From: Selaginella tamariscina
Lineage: Eukaryota > Streptophyta > Lycopodiopsida > Selaginellales > Selaginellaceae
Direction: 5' to 3'
NCBI GenBank assembly: GCA_003024785.1
Contig: PUQB01000122.1
Span: 479,481 to 543,480 of the forward strand
Length of the DNA stretch: 64,000 nt
Part shown: positions 48,524 through 59,144 of the stretch, one piece after another
How the letters are laid out: every line of letters begins with the position of its first letter
Position numbering within the stretch: position 1 is the stretch's first letter
Position numbers and translations under genes: made by a program
The notes under the pieces: model-generated
Told to the model about the DNA's origin: nothing
The model's input: only the letters and a program-made list of their open reading frames with translations
Databases searched by the model: none

Positions 48524-49221
48524 TGTCATAATTTTTATTATGATTACTTTTTACTTTGGGCATCGACTATTGTTACTTATCAAACTATGTTGATAAGCCA
48601 TAGGTGTTGTAAGAAACATGCCTGCTCAATGCACTTAGATATATAGTGATGGTCCAACTGGTGTCGTTAGGTATTTGCAAGAAACTCTGGGCAAAACTAA
48701 TACTTCCATTTAAAAAATAATTACCCTTGTTTTTATCATTTCAATTGGGTTATAATTAGTTTCAGTGAGTTCCCCATGTTAAATATGGGTAGAAACACCC
48801 ATAGAGTTGACCTAACCCTAGGGTTGTCTTCAAACCCCTTGGGTTAGTTGATGGGTTGTTAAACTTACCAAGTATATTCCTATTAGGAATGAGATTTCGT
48901 GCTAGCCCACTTTACAAAAGAGGAAAACGGTTTTGGGGGGGGGGGCTTTGTCATATATATTAAGTAATATATGTAGTGAGAGTTTTTGGGTAATTGAACT
49001 TGTTATTTTTTTACCAGTGCAAGCTCTAATTTGTGTCATTAAGGCAGAACATGTTGGTGAATTTGTGCCTTGTAAGTCTTGTTGGACTGCATGTTCCAAG
49101 GGTTAGAGGTTGAGGCATGTCTCCAACCTCTTCCTTTACATCAAACTAGGAATAACACTCACAACTAAGTAAAGCACACATGTGTCATTGTCCAATTGTG
49201 GGCGTGGGATCTTAATTAAGT

Positions 49222-50333
49222 CGTTAAAGTTTTAACCCGAAGGGTTAACACGTGGTAACACATGACAAATGATTATCCAGCATTAACACCTTATATGACT
49301 AACACTAAATCTTTTAAGTCAACCTTGAAAGTCTAATTTAGATGCCTAAATAGGTATGAGACTTATAGTCCTACCCTAAGTCCGTATAGAATGACTACCT
49401 CCGAACCCCAAAGGATAACCCGAATAAACTTTAAGATCTACCACATGAGACTTAAACATGCTTATGCCCTTACCTCACCAAGGAGATGTGTCCTACGCAT
49501 TGTCATTTATCCCTTGAGGAATCACCCTCATCCGAGAGTATAACCCCTTTTGGGCAACAAGGGGTACATGAACCATGATTAACCCCTAAGAATTTGGGTG
49601 GCCAAGTCATATCCTAGACCTAGGGTTCGTAATTAGTGTATTACATAAACAACACAAAAGTTCTGCTAAATAAATAAGTTTGGATAACCCTAAATACACG
49701 ACCTTGTGAGTGCCTTGCTAACGAGTTTAAGTCGTTCAACCCTTGAATCCTAAGGAAAAGACTCTCTTTAGTTGAGTGTGTCAATATCACATCTAGTTAG
49801 GAGACCTAACCTCTCTTGAACGAATGCCCAAGGCTTAACATGCTAGAGCTTGTACTAGTATAAGAATAACAAACTCAGTTATGAACCTAGGAACTTTCAC
49901 TACAAATCTTACTTAATATATGTGACAAAGCCTTCCCCTTTCTCCATTTTCCTATTTTGTAAAGTGGGTTAGCACATAATCTCATTCCCAAAGAGTTTAA
50001 CTTAACAACCTATTATTCCTAAACCTTATCCTGAGGGGTTTAGGGTGTAAGGTTGGGTCAACCCTAATGGTGTTTCTACCCTTATTTAACATCTTGAACT
50101 CACCAAAATTAATTAATAACCCAATCGAGACATAGAAAACAAAGGTAAGAGTTTATAAAAGGTAAGTGCTATCTTTATTTAGAATTTTTTGAGGTATTTA
50201 GGAATAATCGATCGGACTACCCCTAAACACCTAAGTGCACTAAGCATGGCTGTTTCTCACTACATTTAAGGCTTGTTAACATATGTTAATAAGTAACACA
50301 ATCAACTTTAAAATAAAAGTAAAAATTATGACA
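49222..50333 (-). mobile_element. Solo LTR inserted in the outer LTR
   Basis: Opposite orientation to its host. Left end CGTTAAAGTTTTAACC (T to C at the first base), right end GTAAAAATTATGACA. TAAGT stands on both sides (49217-49221 and 50334-50338). Beyond both copies of TAAGT the outer LTR sequence continues. No internal region. Confidence 0.85.
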
Positions 50334-51027
50334 TAAGTTCTCTTTATCAAGTTCTAGAGGTGGCATATGTGAGCCACATTTGTGGCATTAAGTGTAACTC
50401 TTAAATTTGGAGGGCTATGGCAAGATAGCCAAGATCTTCAAAAATAATGTCACATCAAAATATATATTAAACTAGATGACACACGATATAATGCCTAAAC
50501 CACACCCTTTGGGGTTGTCTCATGGGCTTAACGTCGAAGGGTTGGATACTTTAGTAAGTAGGCATGCTTGTACTCACATCAGGGTGTTAAGCCTTAAGCA
50601 TCGACTCAAGGGAGGTTATTTCTCATAACTAAATGTGTTCTCCTTGGGATTCAGGAATTGAACAACCTAAGCTCATTAGTAAGAGCCCTTTTGTGAAGCA
50701 CTTGTGTGGTCATGTATTTAGAGTTATCCAAACCTGGTCTTAACCATTTAAATTCTTAAGGGTTAATCATGGGTCAGGGTACTCCTTGTCGCTCTAAAGG
50801 AGGAGATGGTGATTTCTCAAGGGGTAAATTATAATGCCTTAGCTCTATTATGGGGGTATGTGCAAGGCATGTTTCTTTAGTGGGGTTAGGACGTTTAAAT
50901 ATATTGAGACAAGATCCTAAAAGTCTACTTGGGTTATCCTTTGGGGTTCAGAGGGTAGTCATTCTAAGAAACTTAGGGTAAGATCTTAAGTCTCATATTT
51001 ATTTAAACATCTGAGTTAGACTCTCAA

Positions 51028-51996
51028 TGTCAGAGTTTTTACCTGGTGCCACAAAGGCGGCTTGCCAGGTGCCAACCCTGGAATCCCCTCTAGAAACCCC
51101 ACAGAATCTGGTAAAATAACCCGTATTAGGAACCCAAGCCTTAGGAACTCAAACCCCTAACTGACAAAGCCCACGAACGAGACTCACCTTGTGAATCAGG
51201 ATACACGGACTAGCCGAGCTTTAGGTGTCATTCCTAGCTTGGCGTGGTTGAGGCGGCCGGAGCAAGGCTTCAACCACTAGTTTTGCAGAACGTGAACTCG
51301 GGCAATGTCTTTGAGCTTGCGGGTAAGTTTTTGGACCAAGGAATCTGACTAACTCCTTGGAAGTGACGTGCCCCTATCTCAAAGGCAAGATCCTGCCAAC
51401 GATAAGGATAGTTTAACCCTAGGGTGGGTTGTACCCCTGTCGTGTGGAAGTTTGGGCGGCACAACGGAGGGTTGCATTTTGACGACACAAGCTTAACTTG
51501 CACCGATAGGAGGTTAACGAGCTCTCTTTTGAACCCAGGAAGCCTCACTACATATACTCTACCTTATTTATGTGACGGACCCCCCCCCCCCCCTATTTAC
51601 CTAAATGAGTAAGTGGGCTGGCACGGAAATGCCAGCCCTTAGAGAAACTGGTTGTCCTAACCTAACCCTAAACCTAACCCCTAGGGGGGGTATTAGGGCG
51701 TGGGGTTAGGGCAACCCTAGGGTTAGGTCAACCCTAGGAGTGTCCCTAACCCTTATTTTGACAAGCTATACTTTATAACCTAGAACGTCAAACCGGGGGA
51801 GTTTCTAGAAGGTAAGTTCTAGCTTCGCCTAGAGTTTCCTGCAAATACCTAATGACACCCGGCCAGACCATCACTAGATACCCAAGTGCATTAAACGGGC
51901 CTGTTTCCTACTACATCTAGGGTTCGTTACACAACTCGGTAAGTAACAAAGTCAAACCCCAAAGTAAAGGGTCGAGTCATAGTAAAAACTATGACA
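51028..51996 (-). repeat. 3' LTR of the chromovirus
   Basis: 969 bp, TGTCAG to TGACA. It contains a poly-C run near 51582-51593. It carries a segment near 51205-51288 (TGTCATTCCTAGCTTGGCG region) that is missing from the 5' LTR. Confidence 0.92.
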
Positions 51997-52011
51997 CACT
52001 CCCCGCCTTTG
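51997..52011 (-). other. Polypurine tract
   Basis: On the minus strand AAAGGCGGGGAGTG abuts the 3' LTR, the expected plus-strand primer. Confidence 0.75.
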
Positions 52012-52401
52012 AGAAATGTCAACGTCCTCGTTGACGTCTAACTCCAAGACTAGACTAGGTTAGGAAAAATTAACTGAAAACTAACACTAATCACTCTATG
52101 CGGAGTCAGCAAAAAGTTCACAAGTTTTATTACCCCCCTTGCATTACGCGAAGCCAAATACTTCAGAACCGTCGTTCACTGAGCGAGAACTCAGCTGCCG
52201 GAGGCACCACCTGCGACAAAAGTCATTTGGAGACCTTTTGCACGTCTGCAAAGTCTGTCACCCGACACAGACAACAGTTAGTTAATTTCTTTAAGTTAAC
52301 TAGAATTTATATTGGAGGCCTCTAGTTAAGGTTGTCTGTCGGCCCCTAGGTTAAGAAGAAATTTATTTCTTAATTAGTTTGAGACCTCGTCTCAAACTCA
52401 T

Positions 52402-52545
52402 TCACCAACTCCATCGCGTTTGCAGATTCTCCAATGGTTCCCATGTCGACTCGCATGCCGGGTACCCTTTCCACTTAACAAGATATTCACGTTTACGTTT
52501 TCGCCGTCCATGAATGTTTCGCCCCTTTAATATTGCTCAACTTCA
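52402..52545 (-). CDS. Chromodomain at the end of pol
   Basis: The minus strand reads [20 protein letters not shown], then EPLENL, before the stop. Chromodomains target integration through chromatin marks in chromoviruses. It is linked by a gap and frame changes to the integrase C-terminal part, where LPPELGTIHNVFHVNLLEPF at about 52670-52610 is the conserved GPF/HVS-type tail. Confidence 0.8.
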
Positions 52546-52556
52546 AATTCTTTTCC

Positions 52557-53640
52557 TCACCAACTAACTCTGGAGGCGGACGTAAATTGATATCTATGTG
52601 GATGTTTCTCATCCTTGTGGAATGGCTCAAGCAAGTTGACATGAAACACATTGTGTATTGTTCCCAACTCTGGAGGAAGATCTAACCCATAAGCCACTTT
52701 CCCTACTTCTTCACCACCTTGTATGGGCCTATGTAGTGCGATAGAAACTTCTTCGAAAGAGTCGTTGGAACCTTCAGGTTGGTACTCAACAATACCATGT
52801 CCCCAACCTGATACTCTACATCCCGCCGATGCTTTCGTACTGCTGACGATACCTTTCCTGTGCTGCAGCCATCGCTTGACGAGCAGCTTCCCATGTTCGA
52901 TACAATTGTCCGTGAACTCTGCTACAGATGGAACTCGATTGCTATCGTCTTTCGGTAACACCATACTCTGAGGAATACCACCCTTATTCCCAGTTAACAC
53001 TTCCATCGGGCTACATCCGATTGCTGTGTGTCGAGTTATTGTAACATATCTCAGCCATATCTAAGTGTTCAGCCCAATCAAGTTGATCACCTTGAATAGC
53101 ATCTGAGATAGTCCTCGACTTGTCGGTTCACCCTCTCCGTTTGACCATCAGTTTGCATGGTAGGCTGTACTGAACTTGAGCATCGTACCAAACTGCTTAA
53201 ACAATGTCCCCAAAACTTCCCCGTAAACCGAGGATCCCGATCTGAGATCATGGTTTCCGGTAGTCCCGCACTCTTATGACTTCGTGGAAGAACAACTTCG
53301 CTGCTTGAATTGCATTCACTGTCTCTACAGTTGGAATGAAATGAGCAACCTTTGAAAACCGATCGACTACCACCATGAGCGCGTTAAAACCACAAGATTT
53401 TGGCAATCCCATGATAAAGTCCAAAGTAACACTTTGAAATGGCCGCTCTGGAATCGGTATACACTGCAACTTCCCAGCTCGTTTTTGCGATCGGCTCTTT
53501 ACTTGTTGACATGTGGGGCATGTCTTGACATACTTGGCAACATCATCTATCATACCCGGCCAATAGAATCCCTGTTCAACAAAGCCAACGTCTTATGCCT
53601 TCCACCATGTCCTGCCAAAGGAACATCGTGATGCTCTCTT
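52557..53640 (-). pseudogene. Integrase (frameshifted)
   Basis: The zinc-binding part reads HHDVPLAGHGGRHKT and CPTCQQVK (HHCC). The core shows LDFIMGLPKS (first acidic residue), VVVDRFSKVAHF, SDRDPRFTGKFW (second acidic region) and MQTDGQTERVNRQVEDYL (third). A frame change follows the zinc region near 53560, and another follows RVRDY near 53250. The C-terminal tail runs to the HVNLLEPF motif. It catalyses insertion of the DNA copy. Confidence 0.85.
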
Positions 53641-53933
53641 AACAGCCTCTCCCTCCATGTCCCTTCTGGAACATAGAGTCTCTTTTCTTTATAATAAAGA
53701 ACTCCATCTCGTACCGCAAAATGCCCTGTTTGAGTGCATCCATTCGACTTTCTATTCCTACTGGAACATTACCATCTCTTCGTAACTGATGAACTTGTTT
53801 CCTCTTTGCCACCAGGCTCAAAGCCTCCTTAGCAAAACTTGTCCTAAGGATACGCCGTTACAAATTCATCCACTAAAAGTTGACACGGGTGCTGACATAA
53901 TCGAAGATGACCCTTTCCTACTGAGTGCATCAG

Positions 53934-55248
53934 CTACCACATTGTCCTTTCCCGCCTTATGTTGATTTCAGGCTGAAATCGTGCCAACTTCTGCTGCCAT
54001 CTAGCATACTTTGGCGATAGCTTCGGCTGCGTTTCAAAATACCTTAGAGTTACACTATCTGTCCAAACCACAGTGCCATGACTTGGAAGATAATGACGCC
54101 AATACTCCAAGGAAGCAACAATAGCATACATCTCCTTTTCGTGAGTAGGCCATCGAGTTTGCGCGGCATCTAACTTCTTCGAGAAAAAGGACACTGGATG
54201 TCCTTTCTGTTGCAATACACCACCAATTGCAAAGTCGGAAGCGTCACATTCTACTTCAAAGGGATCTTCAAAGATGGGCAACTGCAAAACTGGCTCAGAA
54301 GAGATAGCCTCTTTGAGTTTGACGAATGCACGTTGGCACTCTGGAGTCCAATGCCATGGAATGTTTTCGTAAGATCTGTCAATGGGGCCGCTATTTCCGA
54401 GTAACCCTTTATGAATCTTCGGTAATACCCTGTCAGACCAAGAAATGATCTAACTTCATGCACGTCTTTTAAAGTCATCCACTCAGTAATAGCTTGAATT
54501 TTCTTTGGGTCCATGGCAACCTCCCCACCTGAGATCAAGTGTCCCAAGAAATCTATCTTGGTTTGACCAAATGCGCACTTGCTTTCTTTAGCATACAACT
54601 GGTTCTCTCTCAACCTCTGAAACACTTTTTCTAAGTGTTCCACATGTTCTCAATTGTCGAACTGAAAATCAGAATGTCATCAATATACACCACTACGAAC
54701 TCGTCTAGATAGTCTCTAAACACATCATCCATCATTGTGCAAAAAGTTGCTGGAGCATTGCACAACCCGAATGGCAAGACTAGAAACTCAAATGATCCAT
54801 AACGCGTTCGAAAAGCGGTCTTCTCAATGTCATTCTCTGCTACCCGAATCTGATGGTACCCGATCTCAAGTCTATTCTTGAAAATACTTTGCTTTTGATA
54901 GCCTATCAAAAAGTCGTCCACTCGTGGAAGAGGATACTTATTTTTGATAGTTATCGCGTTCAGTGCTCGATAGTCCACACACATTCGCATCGTACCATCC
55001 TTTTTCATTACAAACAAGATAGGTGCACCATATGGCGATCGACTAGGTCGAATGTGTCCTCGACCAATCAATTCTGTCAGCTGTCTCTTCAATTCTACTA
55101 ACTCTTGAGGATTCAACCGATATGGGGCTCTTGCCGGTGGAGACGAACCTGGCAAAATCTCTTCTATGTGGTCCACAGCTCGACGTGGAGGTAACTCAGG
55201 CGGCAAGTCTTCTGGTAACACATCCTTAAACATGTTCAAGACTTCCAA
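53934..55248 (-). pseudogene. Reverse transcriptase and RNase H (frameshifted)
   Basis: [77 protein letters not shown] and the catalytic YIDDILIF near 54690. Thumb: QLYAKESKCAFGQTKIDFLG, EVRSFLGLTGYYRRFIKGYS. RNase H: ECDASDFAIGGVLQQ, HPVSFFSKKLDAAQTRW, EKEMYAIVASLEYWRHYL and WTDSVTLRYF. The frame changes at about 54640 and 54290, and the end of RNase H is interrupted near 53934. Confidence 0.9.
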
Positions 55249-55478
55249 AATAGGTTCGGGAACAGTTCTTGACCATCTCCTATTTTGACTTCACCAGTAT
55301 CCAAAACCATTGCAAGAAACACACGTTCCCGATGTCTAACTGCTTACGCAACTGTTAAGGTAAGGAACATAGGATTCCAATCCTTATCAGTTAGCGTTTC
55401 CATTTTGAGCGTCGTTTTCTAATGCTTCTTTATCTGCTGCAAGCGTGATTCGATTATCTCCAGAACCCCTCATTTCGA

Positions 55479-56045
55479 TTACATGTTTATGGAACCATTC
55501 CATACCCAAACAAAGTCAAACCCCGTCATATTCAAGACAACTAAGTCTAGCTTAGCCTTCCAATCTTTGATTTGGACAGGAACTGCCCTTGCTATATTAT
55601 TAGTATTTTGAGAACCTTTGCCAAAATTGATCTTTATTTCACACATCTTTATTACATCCAAATTCAATCGACGAGCTAGACTAGTCGATATGAAGTTGTA
55701 TGTTGCTCCAGTATCGATCATCATTCGGACTCGGTCCCCTCGTATCCTTCCTGTCAAATATAGCAAAGGGTCAGTTTTGTCTTGAATAGCGAATAAGGCA
55801 GGTTGTGTCTGGCACAACATTACCTCTTCTGACTCATCTTCCGGATCTTCAAGCGTTTCTGGTTCAGCAACTTCCTCTTCTACCATCGCCTTGAAATGTC
55901 CTGATTGTTGTGAGGGTGCCGGACACTCTTTAGCAAAATGACCAGGCTTGTTACAATTATAACATTTCACGACCCCGCCTGCGGAACGCGGGGGAGCAGA
56001 CTTTGGAGCCGATCCTTTGGTCTGCTGAGGAGGTGGTAACGCCAA
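55479..56045 (-). CDS. Zinc knuckle and aspartic protease region
   Basis: CCHC knuckle CYNCNKPGHFAKEC at about 55964-55920 (RNA binding). Then an acidic linker and the protease active site MMIDTGATYNFI at about 55721-55686. Open for 188 codons. Gag joins upstream through a frame change near 56050-56270. Confidence 0.88.
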   Translation of the reverse strand: MALPPPQQTKGSAPKSAPPRSAGGVVKCYNCNKPGHFAKECPAPSQQSGHFKAMVEEEVAEPETLEDPEDESEEVMLCQTQPALFAIQDKTDPLLYLTGRIRGDRVRMMIDTGATYNFISTSLARRLNLDVIKMCEIKINFGKGSQNTNNIARAVPVQIKDWKAKLDLVVLNMTGFDFVWVWNGSINM

Positions 56046-56273
56046 TGGTTTCCGAAATCCGGTGGGTCTTGATGTGTCCGAAAACTTGGAACTGCCGACA
56101 AAGGGACTTGCACTTCGAATTGATGGCGATTGATCTGGTCGCCTATCAAACCTTCTGAACCCAGACTTTGGAGGTTTTAGGTTTTGCTTCCTCCCCCAAG
56201 TCTTCTAACGACATGCCATAAGCAACCTTTTGAGCTGCCTCTTGACATTCCCGATAGCTTGTGGGCTTGTACC

Positions 56274-57028
56274 TTAAGATCTCCCTTCGCGTTTCTCATT
56301 CAAGCTAGCCATGAAGCAACTTCGAGCTTCATCATCGCTCATATTTGGCACCAATCGCCGTACACTTTCGAATCGATAAACGTGGTCCATAGGACTTCCC
56401 CGAACTCCCTGTTGACAAAGTGCCAGGTCAGCACGCAATCGCAAACCGAGATCATCCGGCATATACTGCTTTTTGATCTCCTTTTTCATGTGCTTCCAGC
56501 TGTTTCGGTATCCACGTTCACCTTCAACAATTCGCCACCAAGTCTTAGCTTCTTCTTTAAGAAACTGCTTGGCACATGCAACCTTTTCTGTCTTTCTCAC
56601 GGAAGCAGCTCGAAATAGCTTTCCATATATACAACAGTCATCCAAAACCTTGTAATCCTTTGAACCCATGAAATTCAAAGGCTTTACCTGGTTTGAATTA
56701 CTGGGACCTCTACCACCTTCCGTCGAAGAATCTGATTCAGAGGAACCTGACTCTGAGTCATGCTTCTTCTTCTTTTTCCGTGTGTCTGGTTGCGGAACAT
56801 CTGGCACTGCTGTATTCGTTGGAATCCGAACGGCAACATTATCGATTCGGTCGTTCAACCCAAAACATCCCCTCGAAGTTCGTTTAGGGCATCCATCATT
56901 ATTTCTCGCCAACCAGGTCGTTGTCTAACCCTAGGGGGTCGACCTGGATCAGCCTCATCCATCTCCTCATTTTGAGCCTCTGCGACAGCCCTCTCTGCCT
57001 CAGGCTCTGGTTGCTTTCTCTTGCTCAT
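56274..57028 (-). pseudogene. gag capsid region (frameshifted)
   Basis: Starts MSKRKQPEPEAERA at ATG 57028. A frame change near 56870 (after LRGDVLG) leads to LNDRIDNVAVRIPTN, a Lys/Ser-rich stretch and the capsid core. Typical retrotransposon gag motifs are CAKQFLKEEAKTWWRIV and YMPDDLGLRLRADLALC. Forms the virus-like particle shell. Confidence 0.85.
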
Positions 57029-57341
57029 CGTATTGAACCCTAGTGTCAACACTCGGAGAATATGCTTGGAATATTCCCAATGTGAAACTGGAAACACCCT
57101 GCACAGGTTGTACACCCACACACATCAGCTTAAACTAGCATAAGACTTTCGGACATACCTAGAATCTCACGCCGACTCACTGAGCAAGTGTTCTCCGAAG
57201 TTTGACAACTCACAGGATCAAACTCTCTGCGCAGAATACAGACATGTTAACCGAAAGCAATAGAGTATATCAAGAATTTAGAGTTATCTAAACATTGAAA
57301 CACCCTACGACTTAAGGCAGTCCTACTGACCGCAGAGAACT

Positions 57342-57355
57342 TGCTCCGATACCAA
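57342..57355 (-). other. Primer-binding site, initiator tRNA-Met type
   Basis: The minus strand reads TTGGTATCGGAGCAAG directly inside the 5' LTR. This resembles the plant Ty3/gypsy primer site TGGTATCAGAGC, with one change. Confidence 0.85.
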
Positions 57356-57356
57356 T

Positions 57357-58254
57357 TGTCAGAGTTTTTACCTGGTGCCACAAAGGCGGCTTGCCAGGTG
57401 CCAACCCTGGAATCCCCTCTCTAGAAACCCCACGGAATCTGGTAAAATAACCTGTATTAGGAACCCAAGCCTTAGGAACTCAAACCCCTAACTGACTAAG
57501 CCCACGAACGAGACTCACCTTGTGAATCAGGAAGTTTCGCGGAACGTGAACTCGGGCAATGTCTTTGAGCTTGCGAGCAAGTTTTCGGACCAATGAATCT
57601 AACTAACTCCTTGGAAGTGACGTGCCCCTATCTCAAAGGCAAGATCCTGCCAACGATAAGGATAGTCTAACCCTAGGGTGGGTTGTACCCCTGTCGTGTG
57701 GAAGTTTGGGCGGCACAACGGAGGGTTGCACCTTGACGACACAAGCTTAACTTGCACCGGTAGGAGGTTAACGAGCTCTCTTTTGAACCCAAGAAGCCTC
57801 ACTACATATACTCTACCTTATTTATGTGACGGACCCCCCCCCCCCCCCTGTTTACCTAAATGAGTAAGTGGGCTGGCACGGAAATGCCAGCCCTTAGAGA
57901 AACTGGTTGTCCTAACCTAACCCTAAACCTAACCCCTAGGGGGGGTATTAGGGCGTGGGGTTAGGGCAACCCTAGGGTTAGGTCAACCCTAGGAGTGTCC
58001 CTAACCCTTATTTTGACAAGCTATACTTTATAACCTAGAACGTCAAACCGGGGGAGAGTTTCTAAAAGGTAAGTTCTAGCTTCGCCTAGAGTTTCCTGTA
58101 AATACCTAATGACACCAGGCTGGACCATCACTAGATACTCAAGTGCACTAAATGGGCCTGTTTCCTACTACATCTAGGGTTCGTCACACAACTCGGTAAG
58201 TAACAACAGTCAAACCCCAAAGTAAAGGGTCGAGTCATAGTAAAAACTATGACA
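57357..58254 (-). repeat. 5' LTR of the chromovirus
   Basis: 898 bp. Visually close to the 3' LTR except for a loss of about 70 bp near 57533, where the text jumps from AATCAGGA to AGTTTCGCGGAACG, and small indels. Poly-C run at about 57834-57848. Confidence 0.92.
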
Positions 58255-58333
58255 CTCAAAGTTGTCTTGTAAGACTTGCATAGGGTGTTGGATACCAAAT
58301 GACCACTTGGCCCTTTAGGTTCAAACTCTAACA

Positions 58334-59144
58334 CTTAACCTGATGATAAGTTAAACCCTTAATAACCTAATTATTCATGAATTTAATTATTATATTTAAC
58401 CTGATAAATTTATTGTTATAGGATTTAAGATGGATGTTGATAGGGTTTAAGATTTAAGATGTTCCAATTACACGTTAATAACAATGACAAACTAAATAAA
58501 CTTATTTTTAAGATAATGAACTTTTATTTATAACATAATAATTTATTTTCATATTGTGACAAGTGTGAGTATAAATAAAGATACATAATCTCGTTTTGTT
58601 AGTATTGTCTTTATATAAGTATATTTTCATTCTTTTTTATTTAGTTTTTAGCACTATTTTTCTAATTAGTTTTTAATATTGTTTAAGGTATGTGACTAAT
58701 TATTTTCTTAAGTGAAACCAATTGCAATAGAAATCAACCACTGTTTAATATTAATAATTAAATAAGATTGTTATTAAACATATAATTATAATTTATAATT
58801 ACAAGAAAACAAAGTTAACGATCACTATCACTGTCGCAGTCTTCATGTAATTTAAAAATAATTACAAATATGAAGTGTAGAACAAGCTTGTTTTTGTTAA
58901 ATTCATAATACTAAATTAAATTATTAAATTAATAAGTACATCGACTCTATTGTGATGTAAGTACAATTTGTAATTATAGGAAAACAAATCAACATTGTCA
59001 CTGTAATTGTCATATTAATCTTGTAACCCAAAATATGACTAATTAAATTCATTGATTTTCTTGGATTAGTTAAGCAAAACACACACATTTTATATATATA
59101 TATATAGTATAGTATAGTATAGACACATACATGCACACATGTAC
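58334..59144. other. AT-rich spacer left of the second XRN copy
   Basis: No genes. The last part (59065-59145: TTAGTTAAGCAAAACACACAC, then TA and TAGTA microsatellites) corresponds to 17400-17485 beside XRN copy 1. Confidence 0.65.

Larger units (their letters stand above)
51028..58254 (-). mobile_element. Full-length Ty3/gypsy chromovirus retrotransposon
   Basis: Two LTRs (51028-51996 and 57357-58254), both TGTCAGAG to CTATGACA on the plus strand, flanked by CTCAA (51023-51027 and 58255-58259). On the minus strand the order is 5' LTR, primer site, gag, zinc knuckle and protease, RT, RNase H, integrase, chromodomain, polypurine tract, 3' LTR. Order and chromodomain place it in the plant chromoviruses. 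Several frameshifts break the polyprotein, so it is probably not autonomous as written. It sits inside the outer LTR and is the youngest or second-youngest layer. Confidence 0.93.
48524..58333 (+). mobile_element. Outer LTR split by two later insertions
   Basis: Starts TGTCATAATTTTTATTATGA at 48524 and ends TTCAAACTCTAACA at 58333. CTTAA stands on both sides (48519-48523 and 58334-58338). Its own parts are 48524-49221, 50339-51027 and 58260-58333, about 1.46 kb together, and they follow the solo LTR at 45722 in order. It is the oldest layer of the nest. Confidence 0.85.
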
